DNA of 64,000 bases from an uncultured Prevotella sp. (lineage in GTDB: Bacteria; Bacteroidota; Bacteroidia; Bacteroidales; Bacteroidaceae): the NCBI GenBank assembly GCA_905233165.1, contig CAJODL010000004.1:209436-273435 (forward strand), given 5' to 3'. A program made the translations under genes and the position numbers. Below, one piece after another: positions 48,564 to 58,145 of this stretch. The notes beneath the pieces are model-generated. The model saw nothing but the letters and a program-made list of their open reading frames with translations, made no database searches and was not told the origin of the DNA. The number at the start of each line of letters is the position of its first letter. Positions within the stretch are counted from its first letter, which is position 1.

Positions 48564-48953
48564 ATGGAAATTCAAGGAAAGATTATTAGCGCACTCCCAG
48601 AGCGCAGTGGTACAAGCCAAAGAACTGGAAATACATGGAAGGTACAGGAATTTGTTGTAGAAACCCATGACCAGTATCCAAAGAAGATGGCTTTTGAAGT
48701 GTTTGGTGAAGATCGTTTACAGCGTTTCAATATTCAAGTAGGACAAGAGGTTAATATAGCTTTTGATATTGATGCGCATGAATATAATGGTAGATGGTTT
48801 AATAGTATTAGAGCATATGACGTTCGTCCTGTAGATGAACAACCTCAAGTTGCAACTCAACCAAATATAGAGGAACCCAATCCGATATCTGAAGCTCCAA
48901 TAGTAGGTAGTGCGGAGCCTGTAGGTGATTCTGCAGAGGATTTACCATTCTAA
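48564..48953 (+). CDS. DUF3127 protein (OB-fold-like)
   Basis: 129 residues. The first 95 match DUF3127 (MEIQGKIISALPERSGTSQR, KVQEFVVETHDQYPKKMAFE, GQEVNIAFDIDAHEYNGRWF, NSIRAYDV), a single-strand-binding-like OB fold seen throughout Bacteroidetes. The last 35 residues are Pro/Glu rich and end DLPF, like the acidic tip of single-strand DNA-binding proteins, which contacts partner proteins. That parallel is suggestive only. Divergent from dnaN. Confidence 0.88.
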   Translation: MEIQGKIISALPERSGTSQRTGNTWKVQEFVVETHDQYPKKMAFEVFGEDRLQRFNIQVGQEVNIAFDIDAHEYNGRWFNSIRAYDVRPVDEQPQVATQPNIEEPNPISEAPIVGSAEPVGDSAEDLPF

Positions 48954-48959
48954 ATATAA

Positions 48960-49571
48960 GTGGCGCCATCACAGAAAAATATTCGTTTTGCAATTATTGA
49001 GGAGGCGGATAAACGTTTCCGGAAATATGGCATTAGAGCTGTTACCATGGATGATATAGCACATGGTATTCATGTTTCAAAACGAACAATATATGAGGCT
49101 TTCCCTAATAAAGAGAAGATTCTTATGGGAGTGTTGAGAAGTCTGATAGAAGAAAGAGATGAGTATTTGCAAAACTTTTTGTCCCATACAGACAATGTGA
49201 TGGATATTCTTTGTGAAGTGTTACGTTTACAAATCGAATTTTCTGCAAAGACAACGTCTTCCTTTTTTACAGACTTAGTAAAATATCCTAAGGTTGAGAA
49301 GATGCTGCTCGAGTATAATGCCAAACAACGTGAGAAAGCCTTCGATTTTTTTAAAAAAGGTGTTGCACAAGGGTATTTTCGAGGTGACATAGATTACACA
49401 ATCTTCAACCGAATTATGAAAAATATGTTTCATATGTTGAGGGCTACAAAAGAATTGAATGATCTTACTTATCATCAAATGTTCATAAATTGTCATTGCG
49501 TAATAATTCGAGGTATTTGTACGAGTAAAGGTGTAGAAAGATTTGAAAATTTCATAGATGAGAATTTTTAG
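48960..49571 (+). CDS. TetR-family transcriptional regulator
   Basis: 203 residues with a TetR helix-turn-helix at the N-terminus (AIIEEADKRFRKYGIRAVTM, then DDIAHGIHVSKRTIYEAFPN) and a helical C-terminal ligand domain. The start is GTG at 48960, 7 bases after the DUF3127 stop. The ligand is unknown. The adjacent polysaccharide export gene (22 bases away) could be a target. Confidence 0.85.
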   Translation: MAPSQKNIRFAIIEEADKRFRKYGIRAVTMDDIAHGIHVSKRTIYEAFPNKEKILMGVLRSLIEERDEYLQNFLSHTDNVMDILCEVLRLQIEFSAKTTSSFFTDLVKYPKVEKMLLEYNAKQREKAFDFFKKGVAQGYFRGDIDYTIFNRIMKNMFHMLRATKELNDLTYHQMFINCHCVIIRGICTSKGVERFENFIDENF

Positions 49572-49593
49572 TCTAATCAAATAAGAAAATAGA

Positions 49594-50394
49594 ATGAAAA
49601 AACTTATTATTGTATTTGTCGCAGCCTTTTCATTAGTGATGTTAACAGGGTGCAAGATGGCAAAAGAACTGGCGTACTTCCAGAATATGGATTCAGTGAG
49701 TCTTGAGGGGGTAAAAATGCGTCCAGAGATTCATATTAAGCCTAATGATGAGTTGACTATTACCGTAACTTCCACCAATCCAGAAGCTGCAGAGCCATTT
49801 AATATGACCTTGCGTGGTTCTTCTTCTGGTTCCTCTTCAACAGGTCTATCCGCTGTATCAAGACAGTTATATTCGTATGTTGTAGATCAGGATGGCTATA
49901 TCACATTCCCTGTCTTAGGAAAGGTAAAGGTTGGTGGTCTTACTCGTCCACAATGTGAGGATTTCCTCTTAGACCAAGTAAAACCATACTTTGCAGAAGA
50001 AGAACGTCCAGTCGTAAAAGTTCGTTACTCAAGTTTTACTGTTACTGTAATAGGTGAGGTCTCTGGCTCACGTACACTTAATGTATCTAATGAGAGGTTA
50101 AGTATTATTGAAGCCCTCGCACAGGCAGGTGACCTTTCAGTATATGGCAAACGCCCGAACGTTCTTTTGATTCGTGAACTTCCAAATGGAGAAAAAATTA
50201 CTGCACGATATAATATGAATGATGCTAATATGCTGAATTCAGAGTTTTACTATTTACAGCAGAATGATGTTGTATATATAGAACCTCACAAGTCAAGAGC
50301 CCGTTCTGCAGATGTTAACTCTTATATGTTCTGGACACCTATTTCAAGCGTATTATTGTCACTTGCAACATTTGTTATAAGTTTAACAAAATAA
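49594..50394 (+). CDS. Polysaccharide export lipoprotein (Wza/BexD type)
   Basis: 266 residues. Lipoprotein signal ending MLTGC; Poly_export domain (IHIKPNDELTITVTSTNPEA, QDGYITFPVLGKVKVGGLTR); an SLBB domain (VIGEVSGSRTLNVSNERLSI, IEALAQAGDLSVYGKR); a hydrophobic C-terminal helix (SSVLLSLATFVISL). It should form an outer-membrane channel for exopolysaccharide, together with a Wzc-type partner that is not in this window. It lies 32 bases before glmS. Confidence 0.88.
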   Translation: MKKLIIVFVAAFSLVMLTGCKMAKELAYFQNMDSVSLEGVKMRPEIHIKPNDELTITVTSTNPEAAEPFNMTLRGSSSGSSSTGLSAVSRQLYSYVVDQDGYITFPVLGKVKVGGLTRPQCEDFLLDQVKPYFAEEERPVVKVRYSSFTVTVIGEVSGSRTLNVSNERLSIIEALAQAGDLSVYGKRPNVLLIRELPNGEKITARYNMNDANMLNSEFYYLQQNDVVYIEPHKSRARSADVNSYMFWTPISSVLLSLATFVISLTK

Positions 50395-50426
50395 CATAAG
50401 AACAACACAAATCACAAATAAATTTT

Positions 50427-52292
50427 ATGTGCGGAATAGTCGGTTACATAGGAAGTAAGGACGCTTATCCAATATTGATTAAGGGCCTTCAACGGCTTGA
50501 ATATAGAGGATATGACTCAGCGGGTTGTGCTATGCTTTCTGCTAAGGAACACAAACTCAATGTGTACAAGGCAAAGGGAAAAGTTAGCGACTTAGTTAAA
50601 TTCGCTGAAGGGAAAGATGTTTCTGGTAGTATTGGTATTGCACATACACGTTGGGCTACTCATGGAGTACCAAGTGAAGTGAATGCGCACCCTCATGTTT
50701 CACAATCAGGAAATCTGACACTTGTTCACAATGGTATAATAGAGAATTATGCCACCTTGCGTGAACAGTTGAAGAAACATGGTTTTAGCTTCAAAAGTGA
50801 GACAGATACAGAGGTTCTTGTACAACTCATTGAATATGTAATGGAGAAGAATGCTGTTGATTTACCAACGGCTGTTAGGGTGGCATTGGAAAAAGTGTAT
50901 GGCGCATATGCTATTGCTGTAATAGATTCCAGAAATCCGAATGTTCTGGTAGCGGCAAGAAAGTCTTCTCCATTAGCTGTTGGCGTTGTCGATGATAATT
51001 CAGAATTTTTCCTAGCATCAGATGCTTCTCCTATCGCAGAATATACAAATCACATAGTATATCTCAAAGATGAAGAGGTTGCTGTAATAGAAAGAGGTGA
51101 GCAACTACGAGTTTATAACCTCAGTGGGGAAAAGTCTGAAACAGAAATTAAGGAGGTAGATGTTGATTTGTCCATGCTCGATCACGAGGGATTTCCACAT
51201 TTCATGCTCAAAGAGATTTTTGATCAGCCTAATGTGTTGAAAGATTGTATGAGTGGACGTGTGATAGAATCTCCTTTTACTCATCATCCTGATGTGCTTT
51301 TGTCTGCTGTCAGAGGACATCGCAGAGAGTTGCTACAAGCTAAACGTATCGTAATAGTATCATGTGGAACATCATGGCATGCTGGATTGATAGGAAAACA
51401 ACTGATAGAACATTTCTGTCGTATCCCTGTTGAGGTGGCATACGCTTCAGAATTTCGCTATTCCAATCCAGTCATAGAGCCCAATGACGTTGTGATGGCA
51501 ATTTCACAATCAGGGGAAACTGCAGATACCTTAGCTGCCATACAAATGGCAAAAGAGAAGGGTGCCTTGATATTTGGTATAGTAAATGGTGTTGGTTCGA
51601 GCATTGCCAGGGAATCTGATACTGGTACATATATCCATGTTGGACCTGAAATAGGTGTGGCTTCTACAAAAGCTTTCACAGGTCAGGTCGTTGTATTGAC
51701 AATGATAGCCTTAGCTCTTGGAATGGCAAAAGGTACTGTAGAAGAAGACGAGTTTGAAGAAACAATAAAAGAGTTACAACTTATTCCTGACAAAATAAAA
51801 AAGGTATTAGAGCAGAATGATAAGATACAAAAGTTGGCGGTGAAGTTTACCTTTGCCCATAACTTCTTGTATTTGGGTCGTGGATGGAACTATCCTGTGG
51901 CGTTGGAGGGCGCATTGAAACTGAAGGAAATTAGTTATATTCATGCAGAAGGTTACCCTGCTGCGGAAATGAAACATGGTCCGATTGCTCTTGTTGATGA
52001 AGAAATGCCTGTGGTATTTATAGCAACCCATCATAAACTCTACAGGAAAATTATTTCTAACATGCAGGAAGTAATATCACGAAAGGGACATATAATCGCA
52101 ATTGTTACGGAAGGTGACGAAGAAATAAAGAAAATGGTTGATGAGGTGATAGAAGTGCCTCAAACATTAGCTTGTCTTGCTCCGTTACTTAGTGTTATTC
52201 CTCTCCAACTTCTGTCATATCACGTTGCTGTTGCAAAAGGATTGAATGTTGATCAACCACGCAATTTGGCAAAATCAGTGACTGTAGAATAA
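50427..52292 (+). CDS. glmS: Glutamine--fructose-6-phosphate aminotransferase (isomerizing)
   Basis: 621 residues. Class II glutamine amidotransferase domain with the nucleophile Cys2 (MCGIVGYIG), RLEYRGYDSAG, HTRWATHG, AHPH; then two SIS domains (SCGTSWHAGLIGKQLIE; SQSGETADTLAA; GRGWNYPVALEGALKLKEIS; HGPIALV) and the C-terminal PRNLAKSVTVE. It makes glucosamine-6-phosphate for peptidoglycan and lipid A. The short gap upstream leaves no room for a glmS ribozyme. Confidence 0.97.
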   Translation: MCGIVGYIGSKDAYPILIKGLQRLEYRGYDSAGCAMLSAKEHKLNVYKAKGKVSDLVKFAEGKDVSGSIGIAHTRWATHGVPSEVNAHPHVSQSGNLTLVHNGIIENYATLREQLKKHGFSFKSETDTEVLVQLIEYVMEKNAVDLPTAVRVALEKVYGAYAIAVIDSRNPNVLVAARKSSPLAVGVVDDNSEFFLASDASPIAEYTNHIVYLKDEEVAVIERGEQLRVYNLSGEKSETEIKEVDVDLSMLDHEGFPHFMLKEIFDQPNVLKDCMSGRVIESPFTHHPDVLLSAVRGHRRELLQAKRIVIVSCGTSWHAGLIGKQLIEHFCRIPVEVAYASEFRYSNPVIEPNDVVMAISQSGETADTLAAIQMAKEKGALIFGIVNGVGSSIARESDTGTYIHVGPEIGVASTKAFTGQVVVLTMIALALGMAKGTVEEDEFEETIKELQLIPDKIKKVLEQNDKIQKLAVKFTFAHNFLYLGRGWNYPVALEGALKLKEISYIHAEGYPAAEMKHGPIALVDEEMPVVFIATHHKLYRKIISNMQEVISRKGHIIAIVTEGDEEIKKMVDEVIEVPQTLACLAPLLSVIPLQLLSYHVAVAKGLNVDQPRNLAKSVTVE

Positions 52293-52335
52293 AATATAAA
52301 AATTAGAAATTTAAGGTTTAAAAGATAAATAAACA

Positions 52336-55300
52336 ATGAAAAAAGTTCTCGTTCTGGGTTCTGGCGCCCTAAAAATTGGTCAGGCAGGTGAATTTGACTA
52401 TTCTGGTTCACAAGCACTTAAAGCTTTACGTGAAGAAGGTATTAGCAGTGTTCTTATAAATCCAAACATTGCAACGATCCAGACTAGTGAAGGAATCGCA
52501 GATAAAGTATACTTCCTTCCTGTTAATACACATTTCGTTACAGAGGTTATCAAGAAAGAACGTCCTGACGGAATTCTTCTGGCTTTTGGTGGTCAGACAG
52601 CATTAAACTGTGGTACAGAACTTTATAAGACGGGTGTCCTAAAAGAATATGGTGTTCAGGTATTAGGAACATCAGTACAGGCAATCATGAACACAGAGGA
52701 TAGAGACCTCTTTGTTAAAGAATTAAATAAGATAGACCTTAAGGTACCTGTATCACAGGCATGTGAGACATTGGAAGATGCTGTCGCAACAGCACGTCGC
52801 ATAGGTTATCCTATCATGATACGTTCAGCTTATGCATTAGGTGGTTTGGGTTCTGGTGTGTGCCCAGATGAAAAGACCTTTATGGAAATTGCAGAAAGTG
52901 CATTCACTTTTGCACCACAGGTTTTGGTAGAGGAAAGCTTGAAGGGATGGAAAGAAATAGAATTCGAGTGTATTCGTGATGCTAATGACCATTGCTTCAC
53001 TGTGGCATCAATGGAAAACTTCGATCCATTGGGAATACATACAGGTGAGTCAATTGTTGTTGCACCAACATGTTCTCTTACTGAAGAGCAGGTTAAGATG
53101 TTGCAGGATATTACTATCAAGTGTGTCCGCCATCTGAATATTGTAGGTGAATGTAACATCCAGTTTGCTTTCAATGCAGAGAATAATGACTATCGTATCA
53201 TTGAGATTAATGCACGTTTGAGTCGTTCTTCAGCTTTGGCATCAAAGGCTACTGGTTATCCTCTTGCTTTCGTTGCTGCAAAGATTGCCCTCGGATATAC
53301 CCTTGATCAGATTGGTGAGATGGGTACTCCTAACTCTGCGTATGTAGCTCCTTCTCTTGACTATATGATTTGTAAGATTCCTCGTTGGGACCTTACCAAG
53401 TTCACAGGAGTAAGCCGTAAGATTGGTTCTTCTATGAAGTCTGTAGGTGAAATTATGTCAATTGGTCGTTCTTTCGAAGAAATGCTTCAGAAGGGACTGC
53501 GTATGATTGGTCAGGGTATGCACGGCTTTGTTGGCAATGATCATATTAAGTTTGATGATCTTGATGAAGAGTTGTCAAATCCTACAGATATGCGTATATT
53601 CGCTATCGCACAGGCTTTGGAGAATGGATATACTATTGAGCGTCTTTATGAGCTCACCAAGATTGACCCTTGGTTTATAGAGCGCATGAAGAATATAGTG
53701 GACTTCAAGCATAAGTTGCAGACATATAATGAGGTAACAGATATTCCTGCTGACGTAATGCGTCAGGCAAAGGTACTTGGCTTCTCTGATTTCCAGATTG
53801 CACGTTTTGTCCTGAAGACAGAAGGAACAAACATGGAGAAGGAAAATCTTGCTGTAAGACAGTATCGTAAGAAGTTGGGTATCCTTCCTGCAGTAAAACG
53901 CATCGAGACCGTTGCATCTGAACATCCTGAACTCACAAACTATCTGTATATGACATATGCAGTAGAGGGTTATGATGTTAACTATTATAAAAATGAGAAG
54001 AGTGTTATCGTTCTCGGCTCTGGTGCATATCGTATCGGTTCTTCAGTAGAATTCGACTGGTGTTCAGTAAATGCTATTCAGACAGCACGTAAGTTGGGTT
54101 ATAAATCAATTATGATTAACTATAACCCTGAGACAGTTTCTACTGACTACGATATGTGTGACAGACTCTATTTTGACGAGCTTTCGTTCGAACGTGTTTT
54201 GGATGTCTTCGACCTTGAACAGGCACGTGGTGTGATTGTTTCTGTAGGTGGACAGATACCAAATAACCTTGCAATGAAACTTCATCGCCAGAGTGTGCCT
54301 ATCTTGGGTACTAGCCCAGTATCTATTGATAGAGCAGAGAACAGAGGAAAGTTCTCTTCTATGCTTGACCAGCTTGGAATTGATCAGCCTAAGTGGAGTG
54401 CCCTGACATCAATGGATGATATCAATAAGTTTATTGAAGAAGTTGGTTACCCAGTTCTTGTAAGACCTTCATACGTACTTTCTGGAGCAGCAATGAATGT
54501 CTGCTATGATGACGAAGAATTAAAGCGTTTCTTGGCTGCTGCTTCTGAGGTAAGTAAGGAGTATCCTGTTGTCGTTTCTCAATTTATGCAGGAGACGAAC
54601 GAGATAGAATTTGATGGCGTTGCACAAAATGGTGAGGTTGTAGAATATGGTATCTCTGAGCACATTGAGTATGCAGGTGTTCACTCTGGTGATGCTACTA
54701 TGGTATTCCCTGCACAGGATATTACTTTCGCAACTATACGTCAGATTAAGAAGATGTCTCGTGCTATTGCAAAAGAACTGAATATCTCTGGTCCTTTCAA
54801 TATACAGTATCTGGCAAAGGGTAGGGACGTAAAGGTTATTGAGTGTAACCTCCGCGCATCACGTTCTTTCCCATTTGTATCAAAGGTTCTCAAGCGCAAC
54901 TTTATTGAGACAGCAACAAGAATTATGCTTGATGCCCCTTATCAGAAGCCAGATAAGTCAGAATTCGATATTGACAGAATGGGTGTTAAGTCAAGTCAGT
55001 TCTCTTTTGCACGTTTGCAGAATGCTGACCCTGTTCTGGGTGTTGATATGTCATCAACAGGTGAGGTAGGATGTCTTGGTGATTCGTACGAAGAGGCTCT
55101 TCTCAACTCTATGATAGCAACAGGATACAAGATTCCATCAAAGGATAAGGGTATCATGTTGTCATCAGGTGGTACTAAGGAGAAGGCTTCTCTGCTGGAT
55201 GCTGCAATGGCATTGCAGAAGGCTGGATACACAATCTATGCAACAGAAGGTACTGCAACATATCTCAACGATAACAAAATTAAGGCATATGCTGTAGGAT

Positions 55301-55554
55301 GGCCAGACGAGACACATAAGGATACTCCAAACGTTATGGATATGATACATGACCATAAGTTTGACCTTATTGTGAATATTCCTAAGAACCATACAAAGCG
55401 CGAGCTGACAAATGGTTACAAGATTCGTCGTGGTGCAATAGATCATAATATTCCTCTTATCACCAATGCCCGTCTGGCATCAGCATTTATCCATGCATTC
55501 ACAACGCTTTCACTTGATGATTTAGGAATTAAGTCTTGGCAAGATTATAAATAA
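52336..55554 (+). CDS. carB: Carbamoyl-phosphate synthase large subunit
   Basis: 1072 residues, the two ATP-grasp halves typical of CarB: KVLVLGSGALKIGQAGEFDY at the start, AYALGGLGSG, the oligomerisation domain, then VIVLGSGAYRIGSSVEFDWC and RPSYVLSGAAM, and a C-terminal MGS-like allosteric domain (MLSSGGTKEKASLLDAAMA). No small subunit (carA) is beside it. The ATG lies 43 bases after glmS; dapA follows 3 bases after its stop. Confidence 0.97.
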   Translation: MKKVLVLGSGALKIGQAGEFDYSGSQALKALREEGISSVLINPNIATIQTSEGIADKVYFLPVNTHFVTEVIKKERPDGILLAFGGQTALNCGTELYKTGVLKEYGVQVLGTSVQAIMNTEDRDLFVKELNKIDLKVPVSQACETLEDAVATARRIGYPIMIRSAYALGGLGSGVCPDEKTFMEIAESAFTFAPQVLVEESLKGWKEIEFECIRDANDHCFTVASMENFDPLGIHTGESIVVAPTCSLTEEQVKMLQDITIKCVRHLNIVGECNIQFAFNAENNDYRIIEINARLSRSSALASKATGYPLAFVAAKIALGYTLDQIGEMGTPNSAYVAPSLDYMICKIPRWDLTKFTGVSRKIGSSMKSVGEIMSIGRSFEEMLQKGLRMIGQGMHGFVGNDHIKFDDLDEELSNPTDMRIFAIAQALENGYTIERLYELTKIDPWFIERMKNIVDFKHKLQTYNEVTDIPADVMRQAKVLGFSDFQIARFVLKTEGTNMEKENLAVRQYRKKLGILPAVKRIETVASEHPELTNYLYMTYAVEGYDVNYYKNEKSVIVLGSGAYRIGSSVEFDWCSVNAIQTARKLGYKSIMINYNPETVSTDYDMCDRLYFDELSFERVLDVFDLEQARGVIVSVGGQIPNNLAMKLHRQSVPILGTSPVSIDRAENRGKFSSMLDQLGIDQPKWSALTSMDDINKFIEEVGYPVLVRPSYVLSGAAMNVCYDDEELKRFLAAASEVSKEYPVVVSQFMQETNEIEFDGVAQNGEVVEYGISEHIEYAGVHSGDATMVFPAQDITFATIRQIKKMSRAIAKELNISGPFNIQYLAKGRDVKVIECNLRASRSFPFVSKVLKRNFIETATRIMLDAPYQKPDKSEFDIDRMGVKSSQFSFARLQNADPVLGVDMSSTGEVGCLGDSYEEALLNSMIATGYKIPSKDKGIMLSSGGTKEKASLLDAAMALQKAGYTIYATEGTATYLNDNKIKAYAVGWPDETHKDTPNVMDMIHDHKFDLIVNIPKNHTKRELTNGYKIRRGAIDHNIPLITNARLASAFIHAFTTLSLDDLGIKSWQDYK

Positions 55555-55557
55555 ACT

Positions 55558-56442
55558 ATGAATAATATATTTCGTGGCTTAGGAATAGCCCTTGTTACTC
55601 CGTTTACGGATGATGGTAAGATTGATTACGAGAGTTTATCATCCATTATAGAATACCAATTAAGCAATGATGCAGATTTTCTCTGCATCCTTGCTACTAC
55701 TGGTGAGACTCCTTGCCTTTCTACGGAAGAGTATTGGGCTGTAAAGGAGTTTATCGTTAAGCAGGTAAATGGCAGAGTTCCTCTCCTTATGGGTTGTGGC
55801 GGGAATAATACTGCTGCTATTGTGGAGACTCTCAAGACAGGTGACTTTAGTGGTATAGATGGCATACTTAGTATATGTCCTTATTATAATAAGCCTTCTC
55901 AAGAGGGATTATATCAACACTTTAAAGCTATTTCAGCAGCTACCAAATTGCCTATTGTAATGTATAACGTTCCTGGGCGTACTGGTATAAATCTGAAACC
56001 TGAGACAACTTGCCGTCTTGCAAACGATTGTGAAAATATCGTTGCTATCAAAGAAGCAAGTGGTTCTATAGAACAAGTTGACGAAATAATAAAGTATAAG
56101 CCAAAAGATTTTGAGGTGCTGTCTGGTGATGATGCTATTACATTCCATATGATAGCAACAGGTGCTGTTGGAGTTATTTCTGTAATAGGAAATGCTCTTC
56201 CAAAGGAATTCTCCAGAATGATACGTTTGGAATTCCGTGGACAGTTTGAGGCCGCTCAGAAGATACATCACAAGTTTACAGACCTCTATAGCCTCCTCTT
56301 TGTAGATGGCAATCCTGCTGGTGTGAAGGCCTTGATGTCTGAAATGGGACTGTTGAAGAACAATCTTCGTCTGCCACTCGTACCAACACGATTGACGACA
56401 CGCCAGAAGATAGCAGAAGTGCTGAAAGGTTTAAAGTTGTAA
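55558..56442 (+). CDS. dapA: 4-hydroxy-tetrahydrodipicolinate synthase
   Basis: 294 residues, TIM barrel aldolase that condenses pyruvate with aspartate semialdehyde in lysine and cell-wall synthesis. GIALVTPFTDDGKID, TTGETPCLS (TTGE motif), MGCGGNNT, the Tyr136 motif MYNVPGRTG and the Schiff-base Lys165 in AIKEASGS are visible. The gene is 3 bases downstream of carB. Confidence 0.96.
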   Translation: MNNIFRGLGIALVTPFTDDGKIDYESLSSIIEYQLSNDADFLCILATTGETPCLSTEEYWAVKEFIVKQVNGRVPLLMGCGGNNTAAIVETLKTGDFSGIDGILSICPYYNKPSQEGLYQHFKAISAATKLPIVMYNVPGRTGINLKPETTCRLANDCENIVAIKEASGSIEQVDEIIKYKPKDFEVLSGDDAITFHMIATGAVGVISVIGNALPKEFSRMIRLEFRGQFEAAQKIHHKFTDLYSLLFVDGNPAGVKALMSEMGLLKNNLRLPLVPTRLTTRQKIAEVLKGLKL

Positions 56443-56491
56443 TTTTTTTGAATCTATAATTTCCCGATTAATATTGGTTAATTTAGAAATC

Positions 56492-57091
56492 ATGGCATTC
56501 ATCGAACGTGACATCCTACCAAGGTATGCTGCGTTCGATGTTGCACATAATATGGAGCATGTTACTCGTGTAATACGTTCTTCGGTATCTATTGCTCAGA
56601 GAATGGGTGCTGATGAAGATATGGCATATGTTATTGCTGCATACCATGATTTGGGTCTTGAGGGACCACGAGCCATACATCATATCACATCAGGAAAAAT
56701 CCTTCAAGCAGATCAGCGATTGAGGAAATGGTTCTCTGAAATGCAGATAAGGATAATGAAGGAAGCAGTCGAGGACCATCGTGCTTCAGCTTCCAGGGCT
56801 CCACGTTCTATATATGGAAAGATTGTTGCTGAGGCTGATAGAGACCTTAATCCTACGTCTGTTTTCAAACGTACTATACAATATGGTATGTCCCATTATC
56901 TGGAAATGACAAAGGAGGAACACTGGAAACGTTTTTGTGAACACATGCAGGAGAAATATTCCACAGCAGGATATATAAAGTTGTGGATTGAAGGTTCACA
57001 GAATGAGAAAGACCTGTCTGAACTTCGCAACATAATAAATAATAAGACGCTTCTCAGAGAAAAGTTTGAAGAATTATGGTCATTGACATAA
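56492..57091 (+). CDS. HD-domain phosphohydrolase
   Basis: 199 residues. HD metal-site residues are visible: DVAHNMEHVTRVIRSS, AAYHDLGLEGPRAIHH, DHRASASRAP and KIVAEADRDL. The substrate is unknown. The open frame can start at TTG 56474, but ATG at 56492 (MAFIERDILP) fits better. Its end overlaps the start of menA by 16 bases. Confidence 0.8.
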   Translation: MAFIERDILPRYAAFDVAHNMEHVTRVIRSSVSIAQRMGADEDMAYVIAAYHDLGLEGPRAIHHITSGKILQADQRLRKWFSEMQIRIMKEAVEDHRASASRAPRSIYGKIVAEADRDLNPTSVFKRTIQYGMSHYLEMTKEEHWKRFCEHMQEKYSTAGYIKLWIEGSQNEKDLSELRNIINNKTLLREKFEELWSLT

Positions 57092-58023
57092 AAACAGGTA
57101 AGGCAAACAATTCGGATAACATTCGTCAGAATTCTTTTAAGGCATGGATACTTGCAGCTCGTCCTAAAACGCTTTCGGGCGCTATGGTACCTGTTATGTT
57201 GGGTTCTGCATTCGCATGGAAGACATTATTAGATACTAATCTCTCTGTAATGTCGAATGAGGAACTCACTACTCGTATTGTGGCAAATGTATTGTGTTTT
57301 CTTTTTGCTATGATAATGCAGATAGATGCCAACTTCGTGAATGATTATTTCGATTGTATTCATGGCAATGATAATGAGACCCGCTTAGGTCCTGAGCGAG
57401 CATGCGCTATGGGATGGGTGTCTCTGAAGGCTATGCGGTGGGCTATGGCTGTAACAACTGCGATTGCCGGACTTGTAGGATTACCATTGATATTAGTTGG
57501 CGGATGGGAAATGATACTCGTAGGAGCTTTTTGCATACTATTCTGCTTCCTTTATACTACATGTCTTGCAGGATTAGGAATGGGCGATTTATTGGTATTG
57601 GTATTCTTTGGCATAGTGCCAGTATGCTTTACCTCTTATCTTGTGTGTGGCATAATGCCTTGGATATTAGGCATCGCCTGTGGTCTTGTAGTAGATACAT
57701 TACTTATCGTCAATAACTATCGTGATTTTGATAACGACAGAAATGCAGGTAAACGTACTCTTGTTGTAATGATAGGTAAGAAATATACCGAATGGCTTTA
57801 TATCACATTACCAACATTGGCCCTTGTTGCTGTCCTCTTCCAATACGGATGGAGCGAGAAGAATATGCTACTCTGTTTTTGCGTATATTTTCTGTTCGTA
57901 CAGAGTTGGAATCAGATGCGTATGATTAAATCGGGTAGGGCATTGAATAAAATACTCGGAAAGACGGCAAGAAATATCTTTCTTTTTGGCATATTGATAA
58001 GTTTGCTTATCATTTTCTCATAA
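57076..58023 (+). CDS. menA: 1,4-dihydroxy-2-naphthoate polyprenyltransferase
   Basis: 315 residues, UbiA superfamily with about eight membrane helices. The first Asp motif is NFVNDYFDCIHGND, the second NNYRDFDNDRNAGKRTL (DxxxD form). AARPKTLSGAMVPVMLGSA at the N-terminus is typical for MenA, which prenylates the naphthoate ring in menaquinone synthesis. The ATG overlaps the HD protein gene. Confidence 0.92.
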   Translation: MVIDIKTGKANNSDNIRQNSFKAWILAARPKTLSGAMVPVMLGSAFAWKTLLDTNLSVMSNEELTTRIVANVLCFLFAMIMQIDANFVNDYFDCIHGNDNETRLGPERACAMGWVSLKAMRWAMAVTTAIAGLVGLPLILVGGWEMILVGAFCILFCFLYTTCLAGLGMGDLLVLVFFGIVPVCFTSYLVCGIMPWILGIACGLVVDTLLIVNNYRDFDNDRNAGKRTLVVMIGKKYTEWLYITLPTLALVAVLFQYGWSEKNMLLCFCVYFLFVQSWNQMRMIKSGRALNKILGKTARNIFLFGILISLLIIFS

Positions 58024-58067
58024 AAGTGTTCATATTTTGCTCAAAAAATAAAAACTGCGCAATTAAA

Positions 58068-58099
58068 TTTGCTATTTTCACACAAAATGTGTAACTTTG
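58068..58099 (+). promoter_or_regulatory. Promoter of serC
   Basis: TTTG (58068-58071), 20-base spacer, TAACTTTG (58092-58099), a full match to the Bacteroidetes consensus, 46 bases before the serC ATG. Confidence 0.75.
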
Positions 58100-58145
58100 C
58101 GGTCTAATTGATAGAAATTATATTTTATATAAAATAAAAAAGATT

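Noticed and set aside
50395..50426. Possible glmS ribozyme
   Set aside because: Only 32 bases separate glmS from the upstream gene, too short for the ribozyme.
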